Positions 32,562-40,716 of a stretch of 64,000 nucleotides of DNA are shown in pieces. The notes beneath the pieces are model-generated. The model worked only from the letters and a program-made list of their open reading frames with translations, ran no database searches and was not told where the DNA came from. How positions within the stretch are numbered: the first letter of the stretch is position 1; every line of letters begins with the position of its first letter. A program made the position numbers and the translations under genes. Origin of the DNA: Rubrivirga litoralis (lineage in GTDB: Bacteria; Bacteroidota; Rhodothermia; Rhodothermales; Rubricoccaceae); NCBI RefSeq assembly GCF_031846415.1, contig NZ_JAVRHT010000021.1, positions 5,579-69,578 of the forward strand. The letters run 5' to 3'.

Positions 32562-32860
32562 GAGGCAGCAGGCCAGTGGAAGATCAGCGGGTCAGTAGGT
32601 CGGTAGAAGATCCGTAGGGCAGTGGGGGCGCCTGGCGTCCGGCGGGGCGGCACTGTGGACGACGCGCCGCCCCGCCCCGCCCCCCGCGCTACACGGGCGG
32701 GGCGGGCACCGGGATGGGGACGTCGGCGCTGCGCCGACGCACGCAACGGCGCTACGGTCGGGCGGGGCGGTGTGCTGCGACGTCGGGCGCCACCCGGCCC
32801 CTTGGGTCCGCCCCGCCCTCTGCGCCACGCAGGCGGGGCGGGCACCCGCCGACCCACTGG
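32562..32860 (+). other. Repeat-rich gap between convergent genes
   Basis: About 299 nt with no gene. It starts with AGATC / CAGTGG direct repeats (32575-32620), then GC 11-mers, a stem-loop at 32721-32739 (arms CGTCGGC and GCCGACG) leading into GCAACGGCGCTACGG (half of a class D element, 32743-32757), and further GC-boxes. Confidence 0.6.
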
Positions 32861-33328
32861 CTACCGCCGGCGGACCGCCTCCGGCACGCCGTCGAGCCAC
32901 CCCGCCCGGACGACGCCCCACAGGCCGACGGCGATGGCCTCGGCGACGTCGTGGCGGAGCGGCCCCTTGGGGCGGGGCGCCCCGCTCCACTCGATGACGG
33001 CGCGCGCGAGGCCGTCGGCCGCCGCCTTCGCGTCGGCGCCGGAGCGGCGCTCGCGAGGGAGGAGCAGGGGCCGCCTCCACGTCTCGGCGTCGACCACGCG
33101 GACGCGGAGCCCGGCCCGCTCGCCGGCCCGTTTCCAGATCTCCGCGATGTCGCCGCCGCCCTCCAGCACGAGGCGCTCGACGCCCGCGTGGTTGTTCAGC
33201 ACCGAGCCGGCCGCCCGCCGCAGTCGGGCGCGCGTGCCCAGGTTCTGCGAGCGGTACGAGACCAGCCGCCCGTCCCGCCCGTACAGCGCGAGTCCGGTGC
33301 GAAGCCCGAGGTCGACGGCGAGAAGCAA
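32861..33328 (-). CDS. RuvC/RNase H-fold protein of unknown function
   Basis: 155 residues. The N-terminal MLLAVDLGLRTGLALYGRDG is the first strand pair of RuvC-like nucleases with the catalytic Asp; LVLEGGGDIAEIWK supplies the Glu and LRHDVAEAIAVGLWGVV the C-terminal Asp. It is not RuvC (too short and different) and not YqgF, which is at 15806. It is probably a small RNase H-like nuclease; substrate and pathway are unknown. Confidence 0.72.
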   Translation of the reverse strand: MLLAVDLGLRTGLALYGRDGRLVSYRSQNLGTRARLRRAAGSVLNNHAGVERLVLEGGGDIAEIWKRAGERAGLRVRVVDAETWRRPLLLPRERRSGADAKAAADGLARAVIEWSGAPRPKGPLRHDVAEAIAVGLWGVVRAGWLDGVPEAVRRR

Positions 33329-33483
33329 CGGAATGCGGAATGTTGAATGACGAACGCGGAAGAGAACGCGGGACCGCTCGGGCGGGGCGGCAGGCTATGC
33401 GGACGTTCCGCAGCACCACCCCGCCCAACGTCTTGCGCGGGCGGGGCGGACTCCTTTTGAACATTCTGCCTTCCGCCTTCCCG
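33329..33483 (-). repeat. Facing heptad-phased arms between the RuvC-fold gene and era
   Basis: GAA words at 33331, 33338, 33345, 33352 and 33359, all exactly 7 apart, begin 3 nt from the RuvC-fold start codon. At the other end, TTC words at 33464, 33471 and 33478, again 7 apart, run up to the era stop at 33484. Arms GGAATGC and GCCTTCC-type words are complementary. The centre has GC-boxes. Confidence 0.8.
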
Positions 33484-34581
33484 CTACCGTCCGAAGCCGT
33501 ACTCGCGGAGGTGGCCCTCGCGGTCGCGCCAGTCGGCCCGGGTCTTGACGTAGAGCTGGAGGTAGACGCCGCGGCCGAGGAAGGCCTCGATCTCCTCGCG
33601 GGCCGCCTGCCCGAGCCGCTTGAGCGCACGGCCGCCCTTCCCGATGAGGATGGCCTTCTGCGAGTCCCGCTCGACGACCACGTCGCACGCCACGAAGTCC
33701 TTGCCGTCCGGCCGCTCCTCGTAGGTCACGACGACGACCTGGGTCGCGTAGGGGACCTCGTCGCGGAACTGGTGGAACACGGCCTCGCGCACGATCTCGG
33801 CGATGAAGAACCGCTCGGGGTGCTCCGAGAGCTGGTCTTTCGGGTAGTACGGCGGGCCGGGCGGGATCCGCTCCAGGACGAGGTCGAGGAGCCCGGCCGT
33901 CCCCGTCCCCTTGAGGGCCGAGACCGGGACGACGGCGTCGACGCCCCGCCCGAGCGCGTCCGTGTAGAGGTCGACGAGCGGGAGCGCCTCGTCGACCATG
34001 CCCAGCTTGTCGGCCTTGTTGAGCGCGAGGAGCAGCGGGCCGCGGAAGCCGCGGACGCGCTCGGCCGCCTGCTGGTCGTCGTGCGTCAGCCGGTCGCGCG
34101 TGGCGTCGGCCAGGAAGACCGTCACGTCGGCGTCGCCGAGCGAGCGGTCGACGTCGCGCATCATGTGCTGGTGCAGCCGGTACTTCGGCCGGACCACGCC
34201 TGGCGTGTCGAGGACGATGAGCTGGTAGCCGTGCTCCGCGTCGTCGCCTTCGGAGAGGATGCCGAGCACGCGGTTGCGTGTGGTGGACGGCCGCGGCGAG
34301 ACGATCGACAGCTTGGTCCCCAGCCAGCGGTTGAGGAGCGTCGACTTGCCCACGTTGGGGGCGCCCACGAGCGCGACGTAGCCGCTCCGGTGGACGTCCG
34401 CCGCCCCGCCCTCGACGGCGGGCTCGGGCGGGGCGGAGTCGAGGGCCGCCCCGCCCTCGGCGGGGGCGTCGGGCGGGGCGGGGCGGTCGGGAGCGTCGGG
34501 CACGGGCAGTTTGGCGAGGCGGGCGGCGGGGGCGGCGCCAACGCCGGCCCTGGCGGCGCGGGTCCTGAGGGCGGCGCGCAC
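33484..34581 (-). CDS. era: GTPase Era with N-terminal extension
   Basis: 365 residues; typical Era is about 300. The extra 65 residues at the N-terminus are Ala/Pro/Gly-rich and partly encoded by the GC 11-mer. G1 is GAPNVGKST (73-81), then SPRPSTTRNRVLGI, DTPG, NKAD and SALKGTG. The KH domain at the end (KAILIGKGGRALKRLGQAAR, LQLYVKTRADWR) binds the 3' end of 16S rRNA. The ATG at 34581 lies 25 nt after pdxJ; a GTG 26 codons in is an alternative start. Confidence 0.93.
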   Translation of the reverse strand: MRAALRTRAARAGVGAAPAARLAKLPVPDAPDRPAPPDAPAEGGAALDSAPPEPAVEGGAADVHRSGYVALVGAPNVGKSTLLNRWLGTKLSIVSPRPSTTRNRVLGILSEGDDAEHGYQLIVLDTPGVVRPKYRLHQHMMRDVDRSLGDADVTVFLADATRDRLTHDDQQAAERVRGFRGPLLLALNKADKLGMVDEALPLVDLYTDALGRGVDAVVPVSALKGTGTAGLLDLVLERIPPGPPYYPKDQLSEHPERFFIAEIVREAVFHQFRDEVPYATQVVVVTYEERPDGKDFVACDVVVERDSQKAILIGKGGRALKRLGQAAREEIEAFLGRGVYLQLYVKTRADWRDREGHLREYGFGR

Positions 34582-34606
34582 CCGTGTGGCCGCTGGGTGG
34601 AGAGCG

Positions 34607-35371
34607 CTACGCTCCGCCGATCACGTCGAGGTAGGCGCGGACGGCCGCTGCGAGGCCCCGCTCGAGGGCGTCGGCGACGAGCGCCTGACCGATCGACACC
34701 TCGTCGACGCCGGGGACGGCGGCGAGGTACGGGCCGAGGTTGGCAAGGTCGAGGTCGTGGCCCGCGTTCACGCCCAGGCCCGCCGCGCGTGCGGCCTCGG
34801 CCGACGCCCGGTGGCGGTCGAGGAACGGGGCGGGGTGGCCGTCGGCGAACGCGTGGGCGTAGGGGCCGGTGTACAGCTCGACACGGTCGGCGCCGACTGC
34901 GGCGGCGGCGGCGACCGTCGCGGGGTCGGCGTCGACGAACAGGCTCACGCGGCAGCCCAGGTCTTTGAGCTCCTCGATCACGGGCCGCAGGCGGTCGCCG
35001 TCGCGGGCGAGGTCCCACCCGTGGTCGCTCGTAAGCTGGCCGGCGGCGTCGGGGACGAGCGTGGCCTGGGCGGGGCGGGCGCGGCGGGCGATCTCGACGA
35101 GTCCGGGGTACGCGTAGCCGTCCGTCTGCGCAGGCGGGGCGAACGGGTTGGCCTCGACGTTCAGCTCGCGCCCCGCCTCGGCGGCGACGGCGGCGAGGGC
35201 GTCGGCGTCGGCGGCGAGGGCGTGGCGGCCGTCGGGGCGGGGGTGGAGCGTGAGGCCGGCGGCCCCGGCGTCGAGGCACACGCGGCCGAGCGCGGCGACG
35301 TCGGGGCGGCCGCCGCCCCGCGCGTTGCGGACGAGGGCCACCTTGTTGAGGTTGACGCTGAGTTGGGTCAT
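34607..35371 (-). CDS. pdxJ: Pyridoxine 5'-phosphate synthase
   Basis: 254 residues, the usual length. TIM-barrel motifs are SVNLNKVALVRNARGGGRPD, GLTLHPRPDGRHA, LNVEANPF, TLVPDAAGQLTSDHGWDL, ADRVELYTGPYAHAF, NAGHDLDLANL and VSIGQALVADAL. It condenses aminoacetone phosphate and deoxyxylulose 5-phosphate in the DXP-dependent vitamin B6 pathway. It is the first gene of a two-gene unit with era. Confidence 0.96.
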   Translation of the reverse strand: MTQLSVNLNKVALVRNARGGGRPDVAALGRVCLDAGAAGLTLHPRPDGRHALAADADALAAVAAEAGRELNVEANPFAPPAQTDGYAYPGLVEIARRARPAQATLVPDAAGQLTSDHGWDLARDGDRLRPVIEELKDLGCRVSLFVDADPATVAAAAAVGADRVELYTGPYAHAFADGHPAPFLDRHRASAEAARAAGLGVNAGHDLDLANLGPYLAAVPGVDEVSIGQALVADALERGLAAAVRAYLDVIGGA

Positions 35372-35400
35372 AGAGGACGTACGACGGCGCGCGGCGCGCG

Positions 35401-35436
35401 ATCCGCCCCGCCCCCGCCGGAGCGGGCGGGGCGGAT
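35401..35436. other. 13-bp inverted GC-box in a divergent intergenic region
   Basis: ATCCGCCCCGCCC (35401-35413) and its exact complement (35424-35436) with a 10-nt loop. It sits upstream of both pdxJ (minus) and the pseudopilin-like gene (plus), so here it is not a 3' terminator. Confidence 0.55.
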
Positions 35437-35529
35437 GTTGGGCGGGGCGGCCGGGCGGGGCGGAGCCGAGGGGCGGGGTGCTCGCGCCGGCCGTGCGAGG
35501 CCACCTTGCCTTTCGGGGCGGGCCAGGGC

Positions 35530-35537
35530 TATCCTCA
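35530..35537 (+). promoter_or_regulatory. TATCCTCA box upstream of the pseudopilin-like gene
   Basis: A weak match to TANNTT, preceded by GGGGCGGGCCAGGGC, 58 nt before the ATG at 35596. Confidence 0.3.
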
Positions 35538-35595
35538 GCGGGGCCGCGTGGTATCGGCTGCCCCCTCTGTTCCCTTCGCCCACCCCCCCTCCCGA

Positions 35596-36075
35596 ATGGC
35601 CACCGCCGGCGCCCCTAGCGGCAGCAACCTCGCCATCCGCATCGTCCTCGGCCTCGCGATCATCGGCCTCGTCGTGTGGCTGTTCTTCGTCACCGTCGTG
35701 CCCGCCCAGCGCGCGGAGGCCGCCCAGCGCCAAACGGACCTGACGCGCGAGCGGATGGACGACGTGCGGACGGCGCTCATCGCCTACCGCGACTCGGTCG
35801 GCCGGTACCCCGGGTCGCTCGACTCGCTCGCGATGTTCGCGCGGACCGACTCGGTCTTCAACGCCCGCATCTCGCGTCAGGAGGAGCGGCTCGCGCCGGT
35901 CGCGGTCGACTCGCTGATGTACTCGCCGCGGACCGGCTCCCGGCTGGACTACCAGGTCGTCCGCGATACGAGCGGCCTCGAGATCTACTGGCTGGCCGAC
36001 CCCGACGCCCTGGGCGACTCGATCGGGTCGCGCGACCCGAACCCGGCCCTCCGCAACGCCGCCTCCTGGGAGTAG
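35596..36075 (+). CDS. Membrane-anchored pseudopilin-like protein
   Basis: 159 residues. One N-terminal hydrophobic helix (about 16-36, LAIRIVLGLAIIGLVVWLFF) is followed by a long amphipathic helix (QRAEAAQRQTDLTRERMDDV) and RTALIAYRDSVGRYPGSLDS, which is very like the start of GspG/PilA major pseudopilin domains. A normal prepilin cleavage site (Gly before Phe, Glu at +5) is not present, so processing is doubtful. It is 25 nt upstream of a PilM-like gene. Confidence 0.72.
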   Translation: MATAGAPSGSNLAIRIVLGLAIIGLVVWLFFVTVVPAQRAEAAQRQTDLTRERMDDVRTALIAYRDSVGRYPGSLDSLAMFARTDSVFNARISRQEERLAPVAVDSLMYSPRTGSRLDYQVVRDTSGLEIYWLADPDALGDSIGSRDPNPALRNAASWE

Positions 36076-36100
36076 AGCCCGGCACCGCGCCGCCGCCGAC

Positions 36101-37066
36101 ATGGCCGCTCCTGACCCTACGACCGCCCCGCCCGAGCGGGAGCCGTCCGCCCGTCGCGTCGTCGCCGGCGTGTCGCTGAGCGGCCCGGACCTGCGCTACG
36201 CCGAGGTCGTCCACGAGGGCGGGGCGGCCCGGCTCCGGCGGCTCGGCGTGCTCGACTTCGCGTTCGACGTCGAGCGGGCCGTCCTGGGCGACGGCGCCCC
36301 CGACGCCCTGAGCGAAGTCGCCGAGGCGCTCGGCGAGGTCCTGGGCGGCACCGAGGCGTCCGTGCTCGTCGTCGCCGCGCACCCGACGACCACGACGACG
36401 TTTTTCACCCCGCTCCCCGCGGGGATCTCGGACGAGGCCCGCGACGCCCAAATCCGCCAGGAGACGGCGCTCCTGGCCGACCTCGCGCCCGACCTCGCCG
36501 TCCGCGTGCGGGCCGTCCCGGTGCGGTCGGAGTCCGGCCCCGGCGGCGGGCGCCGGTGGTACCACGTGGTCCACGCCGCCGAGCCCGTCCACGTCCGCCT
36601 CTCGCTGCTCGCCGATGCCCTCGGCGTGCCGGCCTACGACCTCGCCGACACGACGCGCGCCGTGGCCGCGCTCGCCGACCGCCCCGCCCCCGACAACGGC
36701 GACAGCGCGGCGGGCGGGGCGGAGGCGCCGGTCGAGGTCGTCGTGGGCGCCTACGCGGCGCACACCGAGGTCGCGCTCTGCCAGGGCGGGGCGTTCCTGT
36801 TCGGCCACAGCGGGGCCGGCACGACGCCCGAGGACACGGCCTACTTCGCGCTCTCGGCGCTCCAGCACGCGGGGCTCGACGCCGCGGCCGCCGGCCGGCT
36901 GCGGACCTACGGGACGGCGGCCGACGCCGACCGCCTCGCGCTCGCGGCCGACCTCCTGGGGCGCGACCTCGAGCCGCTCGACCCGTTCGCTGCGTTCGGC
37001 CGGAGCCCCGACGTCTCGGACGCCGAGCGGGCCGCGTTCGCGCCGGTCCTCGGCGGCTTGCTCTAG
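36101..37066 (+). CDS. PilM-like actin-fold protein
   Basis: 321 residues. Sequence pattern (VAGVSLSGPDLRYAEVV, RLRRLGVLDFAFD, VVVGAYAAHTEVALCQGGAF, and the ending DAERAAFAPVLGGLL) follows PilM/GspL-type actin-like proteins that form the inner-membrane cytosolic ring of type IV pilus machines. A strict ATP-binding motif is not obvious. The pair with the pseudopilin-like gene suggests a reduced pilus-like apparatus, but no PilN, PilO, PilQ or motor gene is adjacent. Confidence 0.65.
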   Translation: MAAPDPTTAPPEREPSARRVVAGVSLSGPDLRYAEVVHEGGAARLRRLGVLDFAFDVERAVLGDGAPDALSEVAEALGEVLGGTEASVLVVAAHPTTTTTFFTPLPAGISDEARDAQIRQETALLADLAPDLAVRVRAVPVRSESGPGGGRRWYHVVHAAEPVHVRLSLLADALGVPAYDLADTTRAVAALADRPAPDNGDSAAGGAEAPVEVVVGAYAAHTEVALCQGGAFLFGHSGAGTTPEDTAYFALSALQHAGLDAAAAGRLRTYGTAADADRLALAADLLGRDLEPLDPFAAFGRSPDVSDAERAAFAPVLGGLL

Positions 37067-37137
37067 GGCGGGGTGACGCCGACCGCCCCGCCCGCGCCCC
37101 GCGCCGGAGGCCCCGCGCCTCCAGAGAGGGCGGGCTA

Positions 37138-37683
37138 GTGCGGATCGTCGGCGGAGCGCTCGCGCGGCGCACGATCGAGGCCCCCAGGGGGAGCCGGACG
37201 CGGCCGACGACGGACCGCGTCCGCGAGGCGCTGTTCAACCTGCTCGGCGCGCGCCTGGACTTGGGCGGGGCGGTCGTGACCGACTTGTTCGCGGGGAGCG
37301 GGGCGCTGGGGCTCGAAGCCCTCAGTCGCGGCGCCGCACGCGCCACGTTCGTCGAGCGCCACGGGCCGACGCTCGCGCTCGCGCGGCGGAACGCGCAGGC
37401 GCTGGGCGTCGAGGACCGGGCCGCCTTCGTCCGCGCCGATGCGCTCAAGGCGCTGGCCCGCGGGCTCGGCCCGTGCGACCTCGTTTTGGCCGACCCGCCC
37501 TACGACCTCCCCGAGCTCCCGGACCTCCCCGCCCTCGCCCGCCCCGCCCTCGCGCCGGGCGGCCTGCTGGCCGTCGAGCACGACGCGCGCCACGCGTTCG
37601 GCGGCGCCCCCGGCTGGCTCCTCTCGCGCGCCTACGGCGGGACCGTCGTGAGCCTGTTCGAGGGGACGGGAGAAAAGGGATGA
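37138..37683 (+). CDS. rsmD: 16S rRNA (guanine966-N2)-methyltransferase
   Basis: 181 residues from a GTG. MRIVGG-like start (VRIVGGALARRTIEAPRGSR), RPTTDRVREALFNLLG, the SAM-binding DLFAGSGALGLEALSRGAA and the catalytic VLADPPYDL (about 117-124) are all family hallmarks. It methylates G966 of 16S rRNA. It lies directly upstream of coaD, a very common pairing. Confidence 0.95.
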   Translation: MRIVGGALARRTIEAPRGSRTRPTTDRVREALFNLLGARLDLGGAVVTDLFAGSGALGLEALSRGAARATFVERHGPTLALARRNAQALGVEDRAAFVRADALKALARGLGPCDLVLADPPYDLPELPDLPALARPALAPGGLLAVEHDARHAFGGAPGWLLSRAYGGTVVSLFEGTGEKG

Positions 37684-37706
37684 GGCACGGGGCGGGGCGG
37701 CCGATC

Positions 37707-37741
37707 TTGCCCCTTGCCCCTTGCCCCTTGCCCCTTGCCCC
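37707..37741 (+). repeat. Tandem heptamer (TTGCCCC)x5 abutting coaD
   Basis: Five exact copies ending 2 nt before the coaD ATG at 37744. The end of rsmD and the start of the gap carry AAGGGAT, GAGGCAC and GGGGCGG in the same 7-nt phase, giving a weak facing arm. Confidence 0.9.
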
Positions 37742-37743
37742 GC

Positions 37744-38250
37744 ATGAAGCTCGCCCTCTACCCCGGCACGTTCGACCCCATCACGCTCGGCCACCTCGAC
37801 GTGCTGGAGCGGGCGCTCCGCGTGTTCGACCGCATCGAGATGACGGTCGCCGTGAACGCGTCGAAGCAGACGCTCTTCTCGACCGAGGACCGCGTGGGGC
37901 TGGTGCAGGCGAGCGTCGAGGGCGTCGAGGGCGCCGACCGCGTGACGGTGACGGCCTTCGAGGGGCTCCTCGTCGACCACGCCCGGGCGACCGGCGCGGT
38001 GGCGCTCGTCCGCGGGCTCCGGCAGGTGTCGGACTTCGACTACGAGTTCCGCATGGCGCTCGCCAACCGGCGCCTGTTCCCCGAGCTCCAGTCCGTGTTC
38101 CTGATGCCGGGCGAGGCGCACACGTTCGTCGCCGCGTCCATCGTCCGCGAGATCCACCACTGGGGCGGCGACGTGTCGTCGTTCGTGCCGCCGGTCGTGG
38201 CCGAGGCCCTCGCGGCGCGGCCGGGGCGGGGCGGGGCGGACCCGACGTAG
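37744..38250 (+). CDS. coaD: Phosphopantetheine adenylyltransferase
   Basis: 168 residues. The nucleotidyltransferase motif LYPGTFDPITLGHLDV (residues 4-19) and ALVRGLRQVSDFDYEFRMAL are diagnostic. It makes dephospho-CoA, the fourth step of CoA synthesis. The ATG at 37744 (MKLALYPGTFDP) is the normal start; starting upstream would translate the heptamer array. Confidence 0.96.
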   Translation: MKLALYPGTFDPITLGHLDVLERALRVFDRIEMTVAVNASKQTLFSTEDRVGLVQASVEGVEGADRVTVTAFEGLLVDHARATGAVALVRGLRQVSDFDYEFRMALANRRLFPELQSVFLMPGEAHTFVAASIVREIHHWGGDVSSFVPPVVAEALAARPGRGGADPT

Positions 38251-38298
38251 GCCGTTTGGGCACAAAGGATGGGATTGGCTGCACGGGCGGGGTGGCCC

Positions 38299-38306
38299 TA
38301 GCCTGG
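38299..38306 (+). promoter_or_regulatory. GC-box plus TAGCCTGG
   Basis: GGGCGGGGTGG (38285-38295), CCC, TAGCCTGG, then 22 nt to the ATG at 38329. Confidence 0.45.
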
Positions 38307-38328
38307 GCGTCCACCTCCGCCGCCTGCC

Positions 38329-39219
38329 ATGCGTCCCGCCCCGCCCCGCGCGCTGTTCGCGCTCCTCGCCTTTTTGCTCGCGGCCGTGCCCGCCGTCCCG
38401 GCGCTCGCGCAGTCGGCCCGCCCCGCCCCGGGGGCGCACCGCCTCCTCATCGCGCCGACGGCGCGGCCGGTCCCGGCGGGCGAGTGGCGCCTGGGCGTAG
38501 CCGAGTTCATCGTACCGACGGCGGCCGTGGGCGGCGGGGGCGGGCTGAGCCTGGGGGCCGGCGTCATCGCATCGCCCGCTTCTGAGTTTGTTGGGACGGT
38601 GTTCGTCGAGCCCAAGTGGAGCGTCGTCGACCGGCCCGGCCTCGCCGTCGCGCTCGGGGCGACGGGTCGGATCGACCCGTTCGGTGCGCTCGGGGTCGAC
38701 GTCGCGGTCACACCTTACGCCGTGACCACGGTCGGCAACGCGGCCGTCGTGGGCGGGGTGGCGGGCACGGTCGGCGTCGGCGGCCGGGTCAACCTGGGCC
38801 GCCCGTTCCAGCGCCTCATCGGCGCTCCCACCATCGACGTCGGGGTCTACACCGGGGAGCGCGGTGCCTACCGGGTCGACGTGGTGCCGGCGCCGGCCGC
38901 CTTTGCAGGCCTGGAGGTCCGGGCGTCGGAGGCCGTCACGCTGCTGCTCGAAGCCGGCGCCTTGCCGGACCGGACGCTGTCGTACCGCGTGGGCGGCGAC
39001 GGCGGCTACCTGATCGACCCGGTGCCGGGAGTACAGGACCCCGGTCTCCATCGCAGTTCGGTGTACTACGACCTCTCGCTGGGGACGGCCGCGCGGTTCG
39101 CGGTCGGCCGTGCGGCGGTCGACGTGGGTGTTCTGTTCGCCTACGACGCGGAGGCGTACGCGAGCACGATGCCCCAAGTGGCCCCGTGGCTCAACGTGAC
39201 GCTCGGCCTGGGTCGGTAG
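38329..39219 (+). CDS. Probable outer-membrane beta-barrel protein
   Basis: 296 residues. A cleavable signal (ALFALLAFLLAAVPAVPALA followed by QS) precedes alternating hydrophobic strands (LSLGAGVIASPASEFVGTVF, KWSVVDRPGLAVALGATGRI) and a C-terminal strand ending in WLNVTLGLGR. I do not recognise the family. It should be an outer-membrane protein with about twelve strands, as an estimate from the pattern. Confidence 0.75.
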   Translation: MRPAPPRALFALLAFLLAAVPAVPALAQSARPAPGAHRLLIAPTARPVPAGEWRLGVAEFIVPTAAVGGGGGLSLGAGVIASPASEFVGTVFVEPKWSVVDRPGLAVALGATGRIDPFGALGVDVAVTPYAVTTVGNAAVVGGVAGTVGVGGRVNLGRPFQRLIGAPTIDVGVYTGERGAYRVDVVPAPAAFAGLEVRASEAVTLLLEAGALPDRTLSYRVGGDGGYLIDPVPGVQDPGLHRSSVYYDLSLGTAARFAVGRAAVDVGVLFAYDAEAYASTMPQVAPWLNVTLGLGR

Positions 39220-39279
39220 AGCGAGTCGGCCCGAGCGGGGCGGCCGTCGCCGCGGCTCTCGGCGCGGGCGGGGCGGCTC

Positions 39280-39287
39280 TACCTTCC
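39280..39287 (+). promoter_or_regulatory. GC-box plus TACCTTCC, upstream of the aminotransferase
   Basis: GGGCGGGGCGG (39266-39276), CTC, TACCTTCC, then 26 nt to the ATG at 39314. Confidence 0.5.
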
Positions 39288-39313
39288 GACTCCCCGCCCC
39301 GCCCCGAGCCTCG

Positions 39314-40525
39314 ATGACCGCCCCGCCCCTGGACGCCCTCAACCCGAACGTGGCCGCCATGCGGCCGTCGGCGACGCTCGCCATCTCGGCCCGGGCCTCG
39401 GCCCTCCGCCGCGAGGGCCGCGACGTCATCGCGCTCTCGGCCGGCGAGCCCGACTTTCCCACGCCGGCGCCCATCGTCGAGGCCGCGCACCAGGCGCTCC
39501 GCGACGAGCGGTTCGGGTACACGGCGAGCGCCGGCCTCCCCGAGCTCCGCGAGGCGGTCGCGCAGAAGCTCCGCGACGAGAACGGGCTGGATGTCGAGGC
39601 GGGGCAGGTCGTGTGCTCGAACGGAGCGAAGCAGGCGGTGGCGCAGTCGCTCCTCGCCGTGTGCGCCCCGGGCGACGAGGTCGTGATCCCGGCCCCGTAC
39701 TGGGTGAGCTACCCCGAGATGGTCCGGCTCGCCGGCGCCGAGCCGGTCGCCGTCGAGGCGACGGCGGAGGCGGGGTACAAGGTCACGCCGGAGCAGCTCG
39801 ACGCCGCGATCACGGAGCGGACGCGTGCGGTCATCCTCAACAGCCCGTCGAACCCGACCGGCGCCGTCTACACCGCGAGCGAGCTCGAAGCGCTGGCCGC
39901 CGTGATCCGCCGGCACCCGCGCGTCCTCGTGGTGTCGGACGAGATCTACGAGTACGTCGTATTCGACGCCGATTTTCAGTCCTTCGCGGCCCTCGACGGG
40001 ATGGCCGAGCGGACGATGACGGTCAACGGGTTCTCAAAGGGGTTCGCCATGACGGGGTGGCGGCTGGGGTACCTCGCCGGCCCGCCGTGGTGGGCGTCGG
40101 CGGCGTCGAAGATCCAGAGCCAGCTGACGAGCGGGCCGAACTCGATCACGCAGTACGCGGCGCTCGCGGCGTTCACGATGGGGCCGGAGCCGGTCGAGAC
40201 GATGGTGGCCGCCTTCCGCGAGCGCCGCGACGCCGTCCTCGCGCGGCTCCGCGCCCTCGACGGCGTCGCGTGCCCGACGCCGCAGGGCGCCTTCTACTTG
40301 TTCCCTGACGTCTCCTCCGTCTACGGCCGCCGCGCGCCGGGCGGGGCGGAGGTCGCGGGCAGCGTCGACCTGTGCACGTACCTCCTGGACGAGCACGGCG
40401 TGGCCCTCGTCCCCGGCGAGGCGTTCGGGTCCGACGCCGGCGTCCGGCTCTCGTACGCGACCGACCTCGACACGCTGATGCGCGCGTGCGACCGGATCGG
40501 GGCGGGGTGGGAGGCGCTGCGGTAG
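39314..40525 (+). CDS. Class I pyridoxal-phosphate aminotransferase (aspartate aminotransferase type)
   Basis: 403 residues. The PLP Lys is Lys242 in GFSKGFAMTGWRLGYLAG. Other motifs are LSAGEPDFPTPAPI, NGAKQAVAQSLLA, NSPSNPTGAVYT and VVSDEIYEYVVF, and the substrate Arg in GVRLSYATDLDT. The pattern is that of subgroup I-gamma aspartate (or aspartate/prephenate) aminotransferases; exact specificity is not decided by sequence. Confidence 0.93.
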   Translation: MTAPPLDALNPNVAAMRPSATLAISARASALRREGRDVIALSAGEPDFPTPAPIVEAAHQALRDERFGYTASAGLPELREAVAQKLRDENGLDVEAGQVVCSNGAKQAVAQSLLAVCAPGDEVVIPAPYWVSYPEMVRLAGAEPVAVEATAEAGYKVTPEQLDAAITERTRAVILNSPSNPTGAVYTASELEALAAVIRRHPRVLVVSDEIYEYVVFDADFQSFAALDGMAERTMTVNGFSKGFAMTGWRLGYLAGPPWWASAASKIQSQLTSGPNSITQYAALAAFTMGPEPVETMVAAFRERRDAVLARLRALDGVACPTPQGAFYLFPDVSSVYGRRAPGGAEVAGSVDLCTYLLDEHGVALVPGEAFGSDAGVRLSYATDLDTLMRACDRIGAGWEALR

Positions 40526-40716
40526 CCGCCCCGCCCTCCACGACCGAGCGCGCTTGTCCCCGCCTGTCGTGACGACGCCCGCCCCGTCCCCTGCCATCGG
40601 TGCCGGGGGCGGGGCGGCGTCTGGAGACGTTCCGCCTGGGGGCGCTCCCGCAGGCCGCCCCGCCCGCGGACCCCGCCCCGCCCGGCCGCGTACGCCCGCA
40701 CCTCCACCCCCGGACC

